Below, piece by piece: positions 29,837 to 36,747 of a DNA stretch of 36,747 nucleotides. Where the stretch lies: the NCBI GenBank assembly GCA_030524585.1, contig JAUNGJ010000002.1, positions 84,406 through 121,152 on the forward strand, read 5' to 3'. The notes beneath the pieces are model-generated. The model was given only the letters and a program-made list of their open reading frames with translations, made no database searches and had not been told where the DNA came from. A program made the translations under genes and the position numbers. The DNA is from Eubacteriales bacterium (GTDB lineage Bacteria > Bacillota > Clostridia > Lachnospirales > Lachnospiraceae). The first letter of the stretch is position 1, and every line of letters starts with the position of its first letter.

Positions 29837-31357
29837 TTAATCTGCATCTGGGGCAGTGGCCTTGTCAAATATCTCCAATGCCTTAGCATTCGGCGCCTCT
29901 GTGAATTTGGCTACCAGGAATGCGATCAGTAAGCTGGCGATAAAGCCAGGAACGATTTCGTATACTCCGGTAGAGGCGGTAAGCCCTGTCAGAAGCCAGC
30001 CGAGATCTACCACAAATCCGCTGATAACACCTGCAACTGCGCCCTTATAATTGAATCTTCTCCAGAAGAGCGACAGAAGAATGGTTGGTCCAAAGGATGC
30101 TCCGAATGCACCCCATGCATTTTCTACCATATTCATGATGGCCTGGGCTCCGGAACCCTTGGAGCTTGCGATCATAAATGCAATAACAGAAAGAACCAGT
30201 ACCAGAATACGTCCGACCATCAGGGTTTCTTTTTCGGTGGCTCCTTTGCGGAAAAATGGTTTGTAAAGGTCCGCCGTAAAGGAGCTGGAGGCTACAAGCA
30301 GCTGAGAATCCGCTGTTGAAATAGAGGCGGATACAATTGCTGCCAGCAGGAGCCCGCAGATAGCTGTCGGGAAAAACCTACGGGACATAGCGATGAATAC
30401 CAGACTCTGTTTTCCTGTGGTAAGCAGTTCTTCGCCCATGACCATTCTGCCGAAATAAGCAACCATAACTGCGGAAAAAAGTGAAATGACTACCCATACG
30501 ATTGCTACTACAGAAGACTTTTTAATCATGGAAGGCTTTTCAATGGACATGAACCTTACCAGAATATGAGGCATACCAAAGTAGCCAAGTCCCCAGCCAA
30601 GTCCGGTAACGATCTCCTGCCAGCTTGCACTGAACAGGCCTCCGCCGAAGGAACACTGAGTTACTGCGCCGGATGCTGCATCCGTATATTCGTAAACAGT
30701 TTCCAGAGCTGCCGGATCAAGCAGCGCCCGGTGACAGAAGAATACTACCAGAGGAACCAGCATCAGGGCAAACATCATAAGCATACCCTGGAAGAAGTCG
30801 GTCCAGCATACGGCTGCAAAGCCGCCAAAGAATGTATATGCAATTATAATAAGTAAGAAGACGATCATTGCAACTCTCGGAGAAATATCCGGGAACAGTG
30901 TTGAAAATACGGAAGTTCCTGCTACCAAAGCTGACGCCACGTAGATAGTATATGCAAATAAGAAGATCAAAGCACATACAAGCTGCAGAACTCTTGAATC
31001 TACAGCAAACCGGTTTGTCAGATACTGTGGAAGCGTGATGGAATCATCCGCAGCCTTGGAGAAGGTACGAAGTCTTTTGGCGCACAGGATCCAGTTCGCG
31101 GCAGTACCAATACCGAGACCAATACCGATCCACATCTGTCCGAAACCAAATGCAAGAATAGAGCCTGGAAGTCCCATCAGAAGCCATGCCGACATGTCGG
31201 AGGCCTGAGCGGATAAAGCGGCTACCCAGGGACCCATAGAACGGCCGCCGAGGAAAAAGTCCTCAGAGTCTTTGTTGGAGCCGTTAAAGTAAAATACCAG
31301 AGCTACGCCCAACAGAATAGCAAAATACACAACGAAAGTAATTATTTCCCAATTCAT
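29837..31357 (-). CDS. putP: Sodium/proline symporter PutP
   Basis: A 506-residue sodium:solute symporter with about 13 helices. The PutP N-terminal region is clear: DFFLGGRSMGPWVAALSAQASDMSAWLLMGLPG, which contains the Na+ and proline-binding residues of TM2. ITLPQYLTNRF and FFGGFAAVCWTDFFQGMLM (TM6) follow, as does ISTADSQLLVASSSFTADLY, the TM9 serine motif. It imports L-proline with Na+, which would feed the racemase and proline reductase 12 kb away. GAGGGA precedes the ATG. The promoter (31408-31436) has an operator-like motif shared with the NSS gene. The LysR gene just upstream on the same strand is the natural candidate regulator. Confidence 0.95.
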   Translation of the reverse strand: MNWEIITFVVYFAILLGVALVFYFNGSNKDSEDFFLGGRSMGPWVAALSAQASDMSAWLLMGLPGSILAFGFGQMWIGIGLGIGTAANWILCAKRLRTFSKAADDSITLPQYLTNRFAVDSRVLQLVCALIFLFAYTIYVASALVAGTSVFSTLFPDISPRVAMIVFLLIIIAYTFFGGFAAVCWTDFFQGMLMMFALMLVPLVVFFCHRALLDPAALETVYEYTDAASGAVTQCSFGGGLFSASWQEIVTGLGWGLGYFGMPHILVRFMSIEKPSMIKKSSVVAIVWVVISLFSAVMVAYFGRMVMGEELLTTGKQSLVFIAMSRRFFPTAICGLLLAAIVSASISTADSQLLVASSSFTADLYKPFFRKGATEKETLMVGRILVLVLSVIAFMIASSKGSGAQAIMNMVENAWGAFGASFGPTILLSLFWRRFNYKGAVAGVISGFVVDLGWLLTGLTASTGVYEIVPGFIASLLIAFLVAKFTEAPNAKALEIFDKATAPDAD

Positions 31358-31407
31358 AACATTCCCTCTTTTCTGTAGATAATTTTTTAACTATTAATCC
31401 TACTTCC

Positions 31408-31436
31408 ATGATAGGCCTATATTATACAAAAGTCAA
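31408..31436 (-). promoter_or_regulatory. Promoter of putP
   Basis: On the minus strand, TTGACT (31436-31431), a 17-nt spacer and TATCAT (31413-31408), about 50 nt before the start codon. Confidence 0.75.
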
Positions 31437-31452
31437 CAGAAAAATTAAAAAA

Positions 31453-31486
31453 TGTAATGATGCCATAAGAAAACGTAATGACAAAA
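31453..31486 (-). promoter_or_regulatory. Operator-like motif upstream of the putP promoter
   Basis: Plus-strand reading starts TGTAATG, with the imperfect dyad TAATG-N4-CATAA (31455-31468) and the 13-mer AAGAAAACGTAAT (31467-31479), identical to 29524-29536. It begins 17 nt past the -35 box, exactly as at the NSS promoter. Confidence 0.65.
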
Positions 31487-31540
31487 TGGGTCAATAAATG
31501 ACAAAAAAGATCAAGCGTTGTATGTGTGATTGGAATGAAT

Positions 31541-31573
31541 GAAAAAATGACAACCACTGAAAAAGAGGTTGCC
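31541..31573 (-). terminator. Terminator of the LysR gene
   Basis: On the minus strand, GGCAACC (31573-31567) pairs with GGTTGTC (31555-31549; one G:U) around an 11-nt loop, followed by ATTTTTTC. It is 60 nt after the LysR stop, so putP is a separate unit. Confidence 0.8.
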
Positions 31574-31632
31574 ACTTTACGTTGAAAAAATGGATTTGGC
31601 AGATATTAATTTATTGATTAGCGCAATATTAA

Positions 31633-32505
31633 TCAATCGTCCAGCAGAAAATCTTTTGCGTATTTCAGGAAGATTTTTGTTGCGGGGGACAGCTCTTCCT
31701 GGGAAGAAAACGCAAGCCCCAGCTGTCGGTAAGATCTCGGTACGATGGGCCGCGTCACAAAATCACCCGTCTGTCCTCTGAGAAGGAGTCCCGGAAGAAT
31801 GGTGAGCCCCAGCTCGTGCTCTACCATGGAGATGGAGCTGAACTCATTAATTGTAATATATCGGACATCCGGTTTGATTTTGTACTGCCTTAACAGGCGG
31901 TGAATCTCATTTCCCGGCGTGTATTCGGTAATAACGAAGGGCACCCCCTGAAACCATTCCAGTGGAATCTCGTCGTAGGCTACAAAAGGATGGTTCTTGG
32001 GAAGAACGGCATACAGCGGGTCGTCCATAACCGGGAGAAACTGATAGCTGTGCCCTTTCTGGTGGCTGATAAAGCCAATGTCCACACGCCGTTCCTGAAT
32101 CCAATCCGCAAGCTCATCTTCATCGCCTTCAATTACTTTGAAAAGGATCTCCGGATGACTTCGCTGAAATTCCCGGATAATCTTGGGAATCCAGTGGATG
32201 GAGCAGCTGAGGTAGGTGCCGATCTTGATGGTTCCTTTCTGTGCGCCTTTTAGGGAAGCGATTTCCTGATTGATAACTTCGTCCGCATTCAGCAGTGCGC
32301 GTATGGATGGAATCAGAGATTTTGCTTCGCTGGTCAGAGTTACGCCGTGATTATCCTTTATAAATAAAGAAAAACCTACTTCCTTTTCCAGTGCCTTCAT
32401 CATCTGCGTGATGCCTGATTGGGTATAGCCAAGTTCTTCGCCTACTCGGGTGAAGCTGCCATAATCATCAACGGCAAGCATGACTTTCCATCTCTTGATA
32501 TCCAT
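31633..32505 (-). CDS. LysR family regulator, probable regulator of putP/NSS
   Basis: A 290-residue LysR-type regulator starting MDIKRWKVMLAVDDYGSFTRVG. The HTH is EELGYTQSGITQMMKALEKEVGFSLF. The effector domain begins GTIKIGTYLSCSIHWIPKIIREF. The ligand is unknown; by place it may sense proline or another transported amino acid. The ATG at 32505 lies 7 nt from TGGAGGGA; the in-frame ATG at 32511 is too close to that site. It is transcribed towards putP but ended by its own terminator. It is the only regulator adjacent to the two promoters that share the TGTAATG motif, so it is the best candidate to bind it (inference). Confidence 0.88.
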   Translation of the reverse strand: MDIKRWKVMLAVDDYGSFTRVGEELGYTQSGITQMMKALEKEVGFSLFIKDNHGVTLTSEAKSLIPSIRALLNADEVINQEIASLKGAQKGTIKIGTYLSCSIHWIPKIIREFQRSHPEILFKVIEGDEDELADWIQERRVDIGFISHQKGHSYQFLPVMDDPLYAVLPKNHPFVAYDEIPLEWFQGVPFVITEYTPGNEIHRLLRQYKIKPDVRYITINEFSSISMVEHELGLTILPGLLLRGQTGDFVTRPIVPRSYRQLGLAFSSQEELSPATKIFLKYAKDFLLDD

Positions 32506-32626
32506 TCCCATTTCCCTCCAATGCGTAAAATTTATAGAAATTTAATATTGTTGAAATAATAGTAGCGAAAAAGAATAGAAATTACAATATTGTACATAAA
32601 AAAATACAAAAAAAGTGAAAAATAGC

Positions 32627-32655
32627 TTGAAAACACGGGAGATTTCCTATATACT
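32627..32655 (+). promoter_or_regulatory. Promoter of the S10 ribosomal operon
   Basis: TTGAAA (32627-32632), a 17-nt spacer and TATACT (32650-32655). The predicted start near 32662 gives a leader of about 225 nt before rpsJ. Confidence 0.8.
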
Positions 32656-32661
32656 GAAAAA

Positions 32662-32888
32662 GCTGTGACATTGATAGCTGTGAAGCGTGAGGTTGCTACT
32701 TATTCATAGTAGGTTTTCCGTGGAGCGAATGTCAAGTTAGGAAACTGGCGACAAGTCACTGTACGAAACTATAACGGCCACTGAGATGTGGTAACAACGT
32801 GTGAGTTTCTCGCGACACACACGGGAGAGTGTACAGTCACCGCTTGTCGTACTGAAGTTAAAAGTACGAAAAGGAGGCGACTTTTTTT
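32662..32888 (+). promoter_or_regulatory. Structured leader of the S10 operon
   Basis: A long untranslated leader. CGACAAG (32749-32755) pairs with CTTGTCG (32843-32849), and within that CTGTAC (32759-32764) pairs with GTACAG (32831-32836). CGTACT (32848-32853) can pair with AGTACG (32863-32868), right before the AAAAGGAGG of rpsJ, and this overlaps the end of the first stem. An upstream CTACT/AGTAG hairpin is also present. This layout suits autogenous control by a ribosomal protein, as L4 does in gamma-proteobacteria; the effector here is unknown. No reading frame in it is convincing. Confidence 0.65.
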
Positions 32889-33206
32889 ATGGCAAGTCAA
32901 GTAATGAGAATCACTTTGAAGGCGTATGATCACCAGCTGGTTGATGCATCCGCAAAGAAAATCATCGAAACTGTAAAGAAGAATGGAGCACAGGTGAGCG
33001 GACCGGTACCGCTTCCGACTAAGAAGGAAGTTGTAACAATCCTGAGAGCTGTTCACAAGTACAAAGATTCCAGAGAGCAGTTCGAGCAGAGAACTCATAA
33101 GAGACTGATCGATATCATTACACCAACCCAGAAGACGGTAGATGCACTGTCAAGATTGGAAATGCCGGCTGGTGTGTACATTGATATCAAAATGAAAAAC
33201 AAATAA
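32889..33206 (+). CDS. rpsJ: 30S ribosomal protein S10
   Basis: A 105-residue protein, normal S10 length. [43 protein letters not shown] and the C-terminal [30 protein letters not shown] are characteristic. S10 is part of the 30S head and also acts with NusB in antitermination. It is the first gene of the operon, with AAAAGGAGGCGAC before the ATG. The ATG at 32889 adds five residues compared with a start at the internal Met, but only this start has a ribosome binding site. Confidence 0.98.
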   Translation: MASQVMRITLKAYDHQLVDASAKKIIETVKKNGAQVSGPVPLPTKKEVVTILRAVHKYKDSREQFEQRTHKRLIDIITPTQKTVDALSRLEMPAGVYIDIKMKNK

Positions 33207-33234
33207 GAACACAGTAATTCCTAACATTTAGGAT

Positions 33235-33253
33235 GAACACCCGCGCGGTGTTC
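33235..33253 (+). other. Hairpin between rpsJ and rplC
   Basis: GAACACC (33235-33241) pairs with GGTGTTC (33247-33253) around CGCGC. No U-run, so it is probably a processing or stability hairpin within the operon. Confidence 0.6.
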
Positions 33254-33279
33254 CGCTGTAAATCAAGGAGGTAATGATA

Positions 33280-33963
33280 ATGAAGAAGGCTATTTTAGCT
33301 ACAAAAGTCGGAATGACTCAGATCTTCAACGAAGATGGCGTACTGACACCGGTAACCGTACTTCAGGCTGGTCCCTGTGTAGTAACACAGATCAAGACTG
33401 TAGAGAATGACGGATACAGTGCTGTACAGGTTGGCTTCGTTGACAAGAAAGAAAAAATCGTGAATAAGGATAAGAGCGGCAAGAAAGAGATCGTTCACCG
33501 TCACGGTGTGACAAAGGCAGAGCAGGGACATTTTGCTAAAGCCGGCGTTACAGGAAAGAGATATGTAAGAGAATTTAAATTTGAGAACGCTGATGAGTAT
33601 GCATTGGCTCAGGAGATCAAGGCTGATATCTTCGCAGTGGGCGACAAGGTTGACGCAACTGCTATTTCAAAAGGTAAAGGCTTCCAGGGCGCAATCAAGA
33701 GACACAATCAGCATAGAGGACCTATGACTCACGGTTCTAAGTTCCACCGTCATGCAGGTTCCAACGGCGCTGCATCTGATCCGAGCAAGGTATTCAAAGG
33801 AAAGAAGATGCCAGGACAGATGGGTAACAAGAAGATCACGATTCAGAATCTTGAGATTGTGCGCGTAGATGCTGAGAAGAATCTTCTTCTGGTTAAGGGC
33901 TCTGTACCGGGACCAAAGAAATCTTTAGTAACAATTAAAGAGACAGTAAAAGCTGGTAAGTAG
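33280..33963 (+). CDS. rplC: 50S ribosomal protein L3
   Basis: A 227-residue protein starting [20 protein letters not shown], the universal L3 N-terminus. The long loop that reaches the peptidyl transferase centre is [31 protein letters not shown]. The C-terminus has [21 protein letters not shown] at 33265-33272 is 7 nt from the ATG at 33280; an ATG two codons earlier overlaps the site, so it is rejected. L3 is an early assembly protein of the large subunit. The gene is followed by rplD after 31 nt, as in other S10 operons. Confidence 0.98.
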   Translation: MKKAILATKVGMTQIFNEDGVLTPVTVLQAGPCVVTQIKTVENDGYSAVQVGFVDKKEKIVNKDKSGKKEIVHRHGVTKAEQGHFAKAGVTGKRYVREFKFENADEYALAQEIKADIFAVGDKVDATAISKGKGFQGAIKRHNQHRGPMTHGSKFHRHAGSNGAASDPSKVFKGKKMPGQMGNKKITIQNLEIVRVDAEKNLLLVKGSVPGPKKSLVTIKETVKAGK

Positions 33964-33994
33964 GCTTTAACTTAGGAAAGGAGGAACGCTAGAG

Positions 33995-34615
33995 ATGGCA
34001 AACGTAACAGTTTACAATATCGAAGGTAAAGAAGTTGGTACCATGGAACTGAACGATGCTGTATTTGGTGTGGAAGTGAACGAACACCTGGTACACATGG
34101 CAGTGGTAAGCCAGCTTGCTAATAAACGTCAGGGCACTCAGAAAGCGAAGACACGTTCTGAAGTATCCGGCGGCGGAAGAAAACCATGGAGACAGAAGGG
34201 AACAGGTCATGCAAGACAGGGTTCTACAAGAGCTCCACAGTGGACAGGCGGCGGAGTTGTATTCGCACCGGTTCCGAGAGATTATTCATTCAAGATGAAT
34301 AAGAAAGAAAAGAGAGCTGCTCTGAAATCTGTGCTCACCGCAAAGGTTGAAGAGAAGAAGTTCATCATTGTTGATGAGATCAAGCTTGACGAGATCAAGA
34401 CAAAGAGCATTGTAAATATGCTGAAGGGCTTGGATGTAAGCAAGGCATTAGTAGTATTAGAGGATGGAAATACAAACGCTGAGATTTCTGCAAGAAATAT
34501 CGCAGACGTTAAGACAGCTAAGACAAATACGATCAATGTGTATGACATCTTGAAATACAACACTGTAGTAGCAACAAAGGCTGCTGTAGAGGCGATTGAG
34601 GAGGTGTACGCATAA
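33995..34615 (+). CDS. rplD: 50S ribosomal protein L4
   Basis: A 206-residue protein. [34 protein letters not shown] starts it, and the RNA-binding loop has [35 protein letters not shown], the hallmark of L4. L4 lines the exit tunnel; in some bacteria it also represses its own operon through the leader. GAGGAACG precedes the ATG. The stop shares a base with the rplW start (TAATG), giving translational coupling. Confidence 0.98.
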   Translation: MANVTVYNIEGKEVGTMELNDAVFGVEVNEHLVHMAVVSQLANKRQGTQKAKTRSEVSGGGRKPWRQKGTGHARQGSTRAPQWTGGGVVFAPVPRDYSFKMNKKEKRAALKSVLTAKVEEKKFIIVDEIKLDEIKTKSIVNMLKGLDVSKALVVLEDGNTNAEISARNIADVKTAKTNTINVYDILKYNTVVATKAAVEAIEEVYA

Positions 34616-34920
34616 TGGCAAACATTCAGTATTATGATGTGATCCTTAAACCGGTAGTAACTGAGAAGAGTATGGAACTCATGGGTGAGAAGAAGTACAC
34701 ATTTCTGGTTCACACAGAGGCAACCAAGTCTCAGGTGAAGGAAGCTGTTGAGAAGATGTTCGCCGGAACAAAGGTGAAGAGTGTAAACACAATGAACCTT
34801 GACGGCAAGAACAAGAGAGTCCGCGGAACATGGAAGTTTGGCAAGACAGCTAAGACAAAGAAAGCGATTGTTCAGCTGACAGAGGACAGCGCAGACATTG
34901 AGATTTTCGAGGGCCTGTAG
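34615..34920 (+). CDS. rplW: 50S ribosomal protein L23
   Basis: A 101-residue protein. [43 protein letters not shown] is the L23 core, and the C-terminal basic loop [19 protein letters not shown] follows. L23 sits at the tunnel exit and docks trigger factor and SRP. It overlaps rplD by one base and is followed by an unusually long, structured gap before rplB. Confidence 0.97.
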   Translation: MANIQYYDVILKPVVTEKSMELMGEKKYTFLVHTEATKSQVKEAVEKMFAGTKVKSVNTMNLDGKNKRVRGTWKFGKTAKTKKAIVQLTEDSADIEIFEGL

Positions 34921-35097
34921 GCTTGACGAAATCAAGCGGGGCGCAGATTGAGTCTTAGTCGGACCCCGTTCGCTGAGATTGGCGAGGTGTTTTCGAGCCT
35001 AGCGAGGCGAACATTCCCGCACGAAGTGCGCAGAGATGAATTTGTTTGAAAACTCTGCAGAATATACGGTGCAATTCCGTGAGATAAACAATTAGTA
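34921..35097 (+). repeat. Structured insert between rplW and rplB
   Basis: About 195 nt separate L23 and L2, where the neighbouring gaps are 0-35 nt. The insert has GCTTGA/TCAAGC (34921-34926 with 34932-34937), CGGGG/CCCCG (34937-34941 with 34964-34968), GTTCGC/GCGAAC (34968-34973 with 35007-35012) and CGCAC-GAA-GTGCG (35018-35030). None has a U-run. It looks like a dispersed palindromic element or a regulatory RNA; no gene is visible. Confidence 0.6.
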
Positions 35098-35115
35098 TTG
35101 AAAGGAGAAGTAATC

Positions 35116-35958
35116 ATGGGAATTAAAACATATAACCCATATACGCCTTCCAGAAGACAGATGACTGGATCTGATTTCTCTGAAATTACAAAGACAACTC
35201 CAGAGAAATCTCTGCTGGATTCCAAGAGCAGACAGGCAGGACGTAATAATCAAGGTAAAATTACAGTTAGACACCGCGGAGGCGGAGCTAAGAAGAAATA
35301 TAGAATTATCGACTTCAAGAGAAGAAAAGACGGTATTCCGGCTACAGTAATCGGAATCGAGTACGATCCGAACAGAACAGCCAATATCGCTCTGATCTGC
35401 TATGAAGATGGTGAGAAAGCATATATCCTTGCGCCGGCTGGACTTACAGACGGTATGAAGGTTATGAACGGACCGGAAGCTGAGGTTAGAGTAGGAAACT
35501 GCCTTCCTCTTGCAAATATCCCGGTAGGTACACAGATTCATAACATCGAGCTGTATCCTGGAAAGGGCGGACAGCTGGTTCGTTCCGCTGGTAACAGCGC
35601 GCAGCTGATGGCAAAAGAGGGCAAATACGCAACACTTCGTCTTCCATCTGGTGAGATGAGAATGGTTCCAATCATTTGCCGTGCATCTGTTGGTGTGGTT
35701 GGTAACGGAGACCACAGCCTGATCAACTATGGTAAAGCAGGACGTAAGCGTCATATGGGCATCAGACCTACAGTGCGTGGTTCTGTTATGAACCCGAACG
35801 ACCATCCGCATGGTGGTGGTGAAGGTAAGACTGGAATCGGACGTCCGGGTCCGTGTACTCCTTGGGGCAAACCGGCTCTTGGCCTGAAGACCCGCAAGAA
35901 GAACAAACAGTCTAACAAGCTGATCGTAAGAAGACGTGATGGTAAAGGTATTAAATAA
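35116..35958 (+). CDS. rplB: 50S ribosomal protein L2
   Basis: A 280-residue protein starting [21 protein letters not shown]. The OB-fold/SH3 core has [22 protein letters not shown] and [17 protein letters not shown]. The C-terminal peptidyl-transferase segment is [32 protein letters not shown], including the conserved His of HPHGGGEG. The ATG at 35116 follows AAAGGAGAAG; an in-frame ATG at 35098 would run through that site. It lies after the structured insert, so its level could differ from that of L23. Confidence 0.98.
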   Translation: MGIKTYNPYTPSRRQMTGSDFSEITKTTPEKSLLDSKSRQAGRNNQGKITVRHRGGGAKKKYRIIDFKRRKDGIPATVIGIEYDPNRTANIALICYEDGEKAYILAPAGLTDGMKVMNGPEAEVRVGNCLPLANIPVGTQIHNIELYPGKGGQLVRSAGNSAQLMAKEGKYATLRLPSGEMRMVPIICRASVGVVGNGDHSLINYGKAGRKRHMGIRPTVRGSVMNPNDHPHGGGEGKTGIGRPGPCTPWGKPALGLKTRKKNKQSNKLIVRRRDGKGIK

Positions 35959-35981
35959 TAGATTCAATAGGAGGTAGAACC

Positions 35982-36263
35982 ATGGCTCGTTCACTTAAAA
36001 AAGGACCATTCGCAGACGCCAGTCTGCTCAAGAAGATTGATGCTATGAACGCATCCGGCGACAAGTCAGTTATCAAAACATGGTCTCGTCGTTCCACAAT
36101 CTTCCCAAGCATGGTTGGACATACAATCGCCGTTCATGACGGAAGAAAACATGTACCTGTATATGTAACAGAAGATATGGTTGGACACAAGCTCGGAGAG
36201 TTCGTTGCAACCAGAACATATAGAGGACACGGCAAAGACGAAAAGAAATCCAGAGTAAGATAG
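35982..36263 (+). CDS. rpsS: 30S ribosomal protein S19
   Basis: A 93-residue protein. [23 protein letters not shown] and the core [40 protein letters not shown] are diagnostic. S19 is in the 30S head near the A-site finger bridge. AGGAGG precedes the ATG. It follows rplB by 23 nt and precedes rplV by 31 nt. Confidence 0.98.
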   Translation: MARSLKKGPFADASLLKKIDAMNASGDKSVIKTWSRRSTIFPSMVGHTIAVHDGRKHVPVYVTEDMVGHKLGEFVATRTYRGHGKDEKKSRVR

Positions 36264-36294
36264 TAAACAACGTATTTGAAAGGAGGGTTCATCC

Positions 36295-36681
36295 ATGGCA
36301 AAAGGACATAGATCCCAGATCAAGAGAGAGAGAAATGCTAACAAGGACACAAGACCTTCAGCTAAGTTATCTTATGCTAGAGTATCTGTTCAGAAAGCAT
36401 GCTTCGTATTGGATGCCATCAGAGGTAAGGATGTACAGACAGCACTTGGTATTTTAACTTATAATCCAAGATATGCTTCAAGTTTAATAAAGAAATTATT
36501 AGAGTCAGCAATCGCAAACGCTGAGAATAACAACGGTATGAGTGCTGATAATCTTTATATTGCAGAAGCTTACGCAAATAAAGGACCAACAATGAAGAGA
36601 ATCAGACCTAGAGCACAGGGCAGAGCTTATAGAATCGAGAAGAGAATGAGCCACATCACACTTGTGCTTGATGAAAGATAA
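36295..36681 (+). CDS. rplV: 50S ribosomal protein L22
   Basis: A 128-residue protein. LSYARVSVQKACFVLDAIRGKDVQTALGILTYNPRYAS and the tunnel loop AYANKGPTMKRIRPRAQGRAYRIEKRMSHITLVLDE identify L22. The N-terminus (MAKGHRSQIKRERNANKD) is slightly longer than in many homologues, which is seen in Clostridia. The loop residues contact macrolides. AAAGGAGGG precedes the ATG. Confidence 0.98.
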   Translation: MAKGHRSQIKRERNANKDTRPSAKLSYARVSVQKACFVLDAIRGKDVQTALGILTYNPRYASSLIKKLLESAIANAENNNGMSADNLYIAEAYANKGPTMKRIRPRAQGRAYRIEKRMSHITLVLDER

Positions 36682-36692
36682 GGAGGGCAATC

Positions 36693-36747
36693 ATGGGACA
36701 GAAAGTTAATCCTCATGGCTTGAGAGTCGGTGTTATTAAAGATTGGG
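36693..36747 (+). CDS. rpsC: 30S ribosomal protein S3, N-terminal fragment
   Basis: The gene runs off the window after 18 codons: MGQKVNPHGLRVGVIKDW, the invariant S3 N-terminus. AAGGAGGG precedes the ATG, 11 nt after rplV, as in the standard S10 operon. Confidence 0.95.
   Translation, partial: MGQKVNPHGLRVGVIKDW

Noticed and set aside
35092-35994. A 300-codon minus-strand frame opposite rplB
   Set aside because: Antisense to a universally conserved ribosomal gene, with no family match or ribosome binding site.
1-36747. Insertion sequences, prophage genes, CRISPR arrays, rRNA
   Set aside because: No transposase, integrase, phage or cas gene, no spaced direct-repeat array and no rRNA sequence was seen on either strand.

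Overview
The window looks like a chromosomal segment of an anaerobic, amino-acid-fermenting member of the Clostridia, most likely a Lachnospiraceae-type gut organism. The grounds are the strong AGGAGG ribosome binding sites, the selenocysteine (Sec) machinery, the D-proline reductase (prd) Stickland cluster and a Bacillota-style S10 ribosomal operon. The organism assignment is inference; there is no rRNA gene to test it. I see no insertion sequence, prophage, CRISPR array or rRNA.

Layout. Bases 1-4350: the tail of yaaA, a WYL-domain regulator, a DUF554 membrane protein and a polar amino-acid ABC transporter (lipoprotein, permease, ATPase). Bases 4496-7769: a membrane acyltransferase, an M18 aminopeptidase and, on the minus strand, a SAM-dependent methyltransferase. 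Bases 7963-15578: a selenium operon, yedF-selD-selA-selB-lysR-class V aminotransferase-DUF3343. selD is itself a selenoprotein gene, read through an in-frame TGA at 8869-8871. Bases 15583-16963: a B3/4-domain protein and a convergent TetR regulator. Bases 17084-24568: the proline reductase region, with proline racemase on the minus strand and then, on the plus strand, tRNA-Sec, prdC, prdA, a small PrdA-PrdB linker gene, prdB (in-frame TGA at 22863-22865), prdD and prdE. Bases 24961-32505, almost all minus strand: a YcxB-like protein, two paralogous TSUP-like permeases, an NSS-family symporter, PutP-type Na+/proline symporter and a LysR regulator. Bases 32627-36747: the start of the S10 operon (rpsJ, rplC, rplD, rplW, rplB, rpsS, rplV, beginning of rpsC).

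How it fits together. PutP, and perhaps the NSS and TSUP-like carriers, would bring in proline or related amino acids. The racemase makes D-proline. PrdA/PrdB reduces it to 5-aminovalerate, with electrons probably delivered through PrdC. The Sec residue of PrdB requires SelD (selenophosphate), SelA and SelB plus tRNA-Sec, all of which are in this window.

The less expected observations are these. (1) The NSS and putP promoters share an operator-like motif at exactly the same distance from the -35 box. (2) Two tiny genes (28 and 23 codons), each with its own promoter, ribosome binding site and terminator, encode related hydrophobic peptides starting M-(L/I)-G-W-T beside the transporters. (3) prdD and prdE are a split copy of prdA, and the split falls at the PrdA self-cleavage site. 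(4) There are candidate RNA elements before selD (a T-arm-like minihelix), between prdC and prdA (mutually exclusive stems), before rpsJ, and between rplW and rplB. (5) A 12-bp phased repeat lies upstream of tRNA-Sec.
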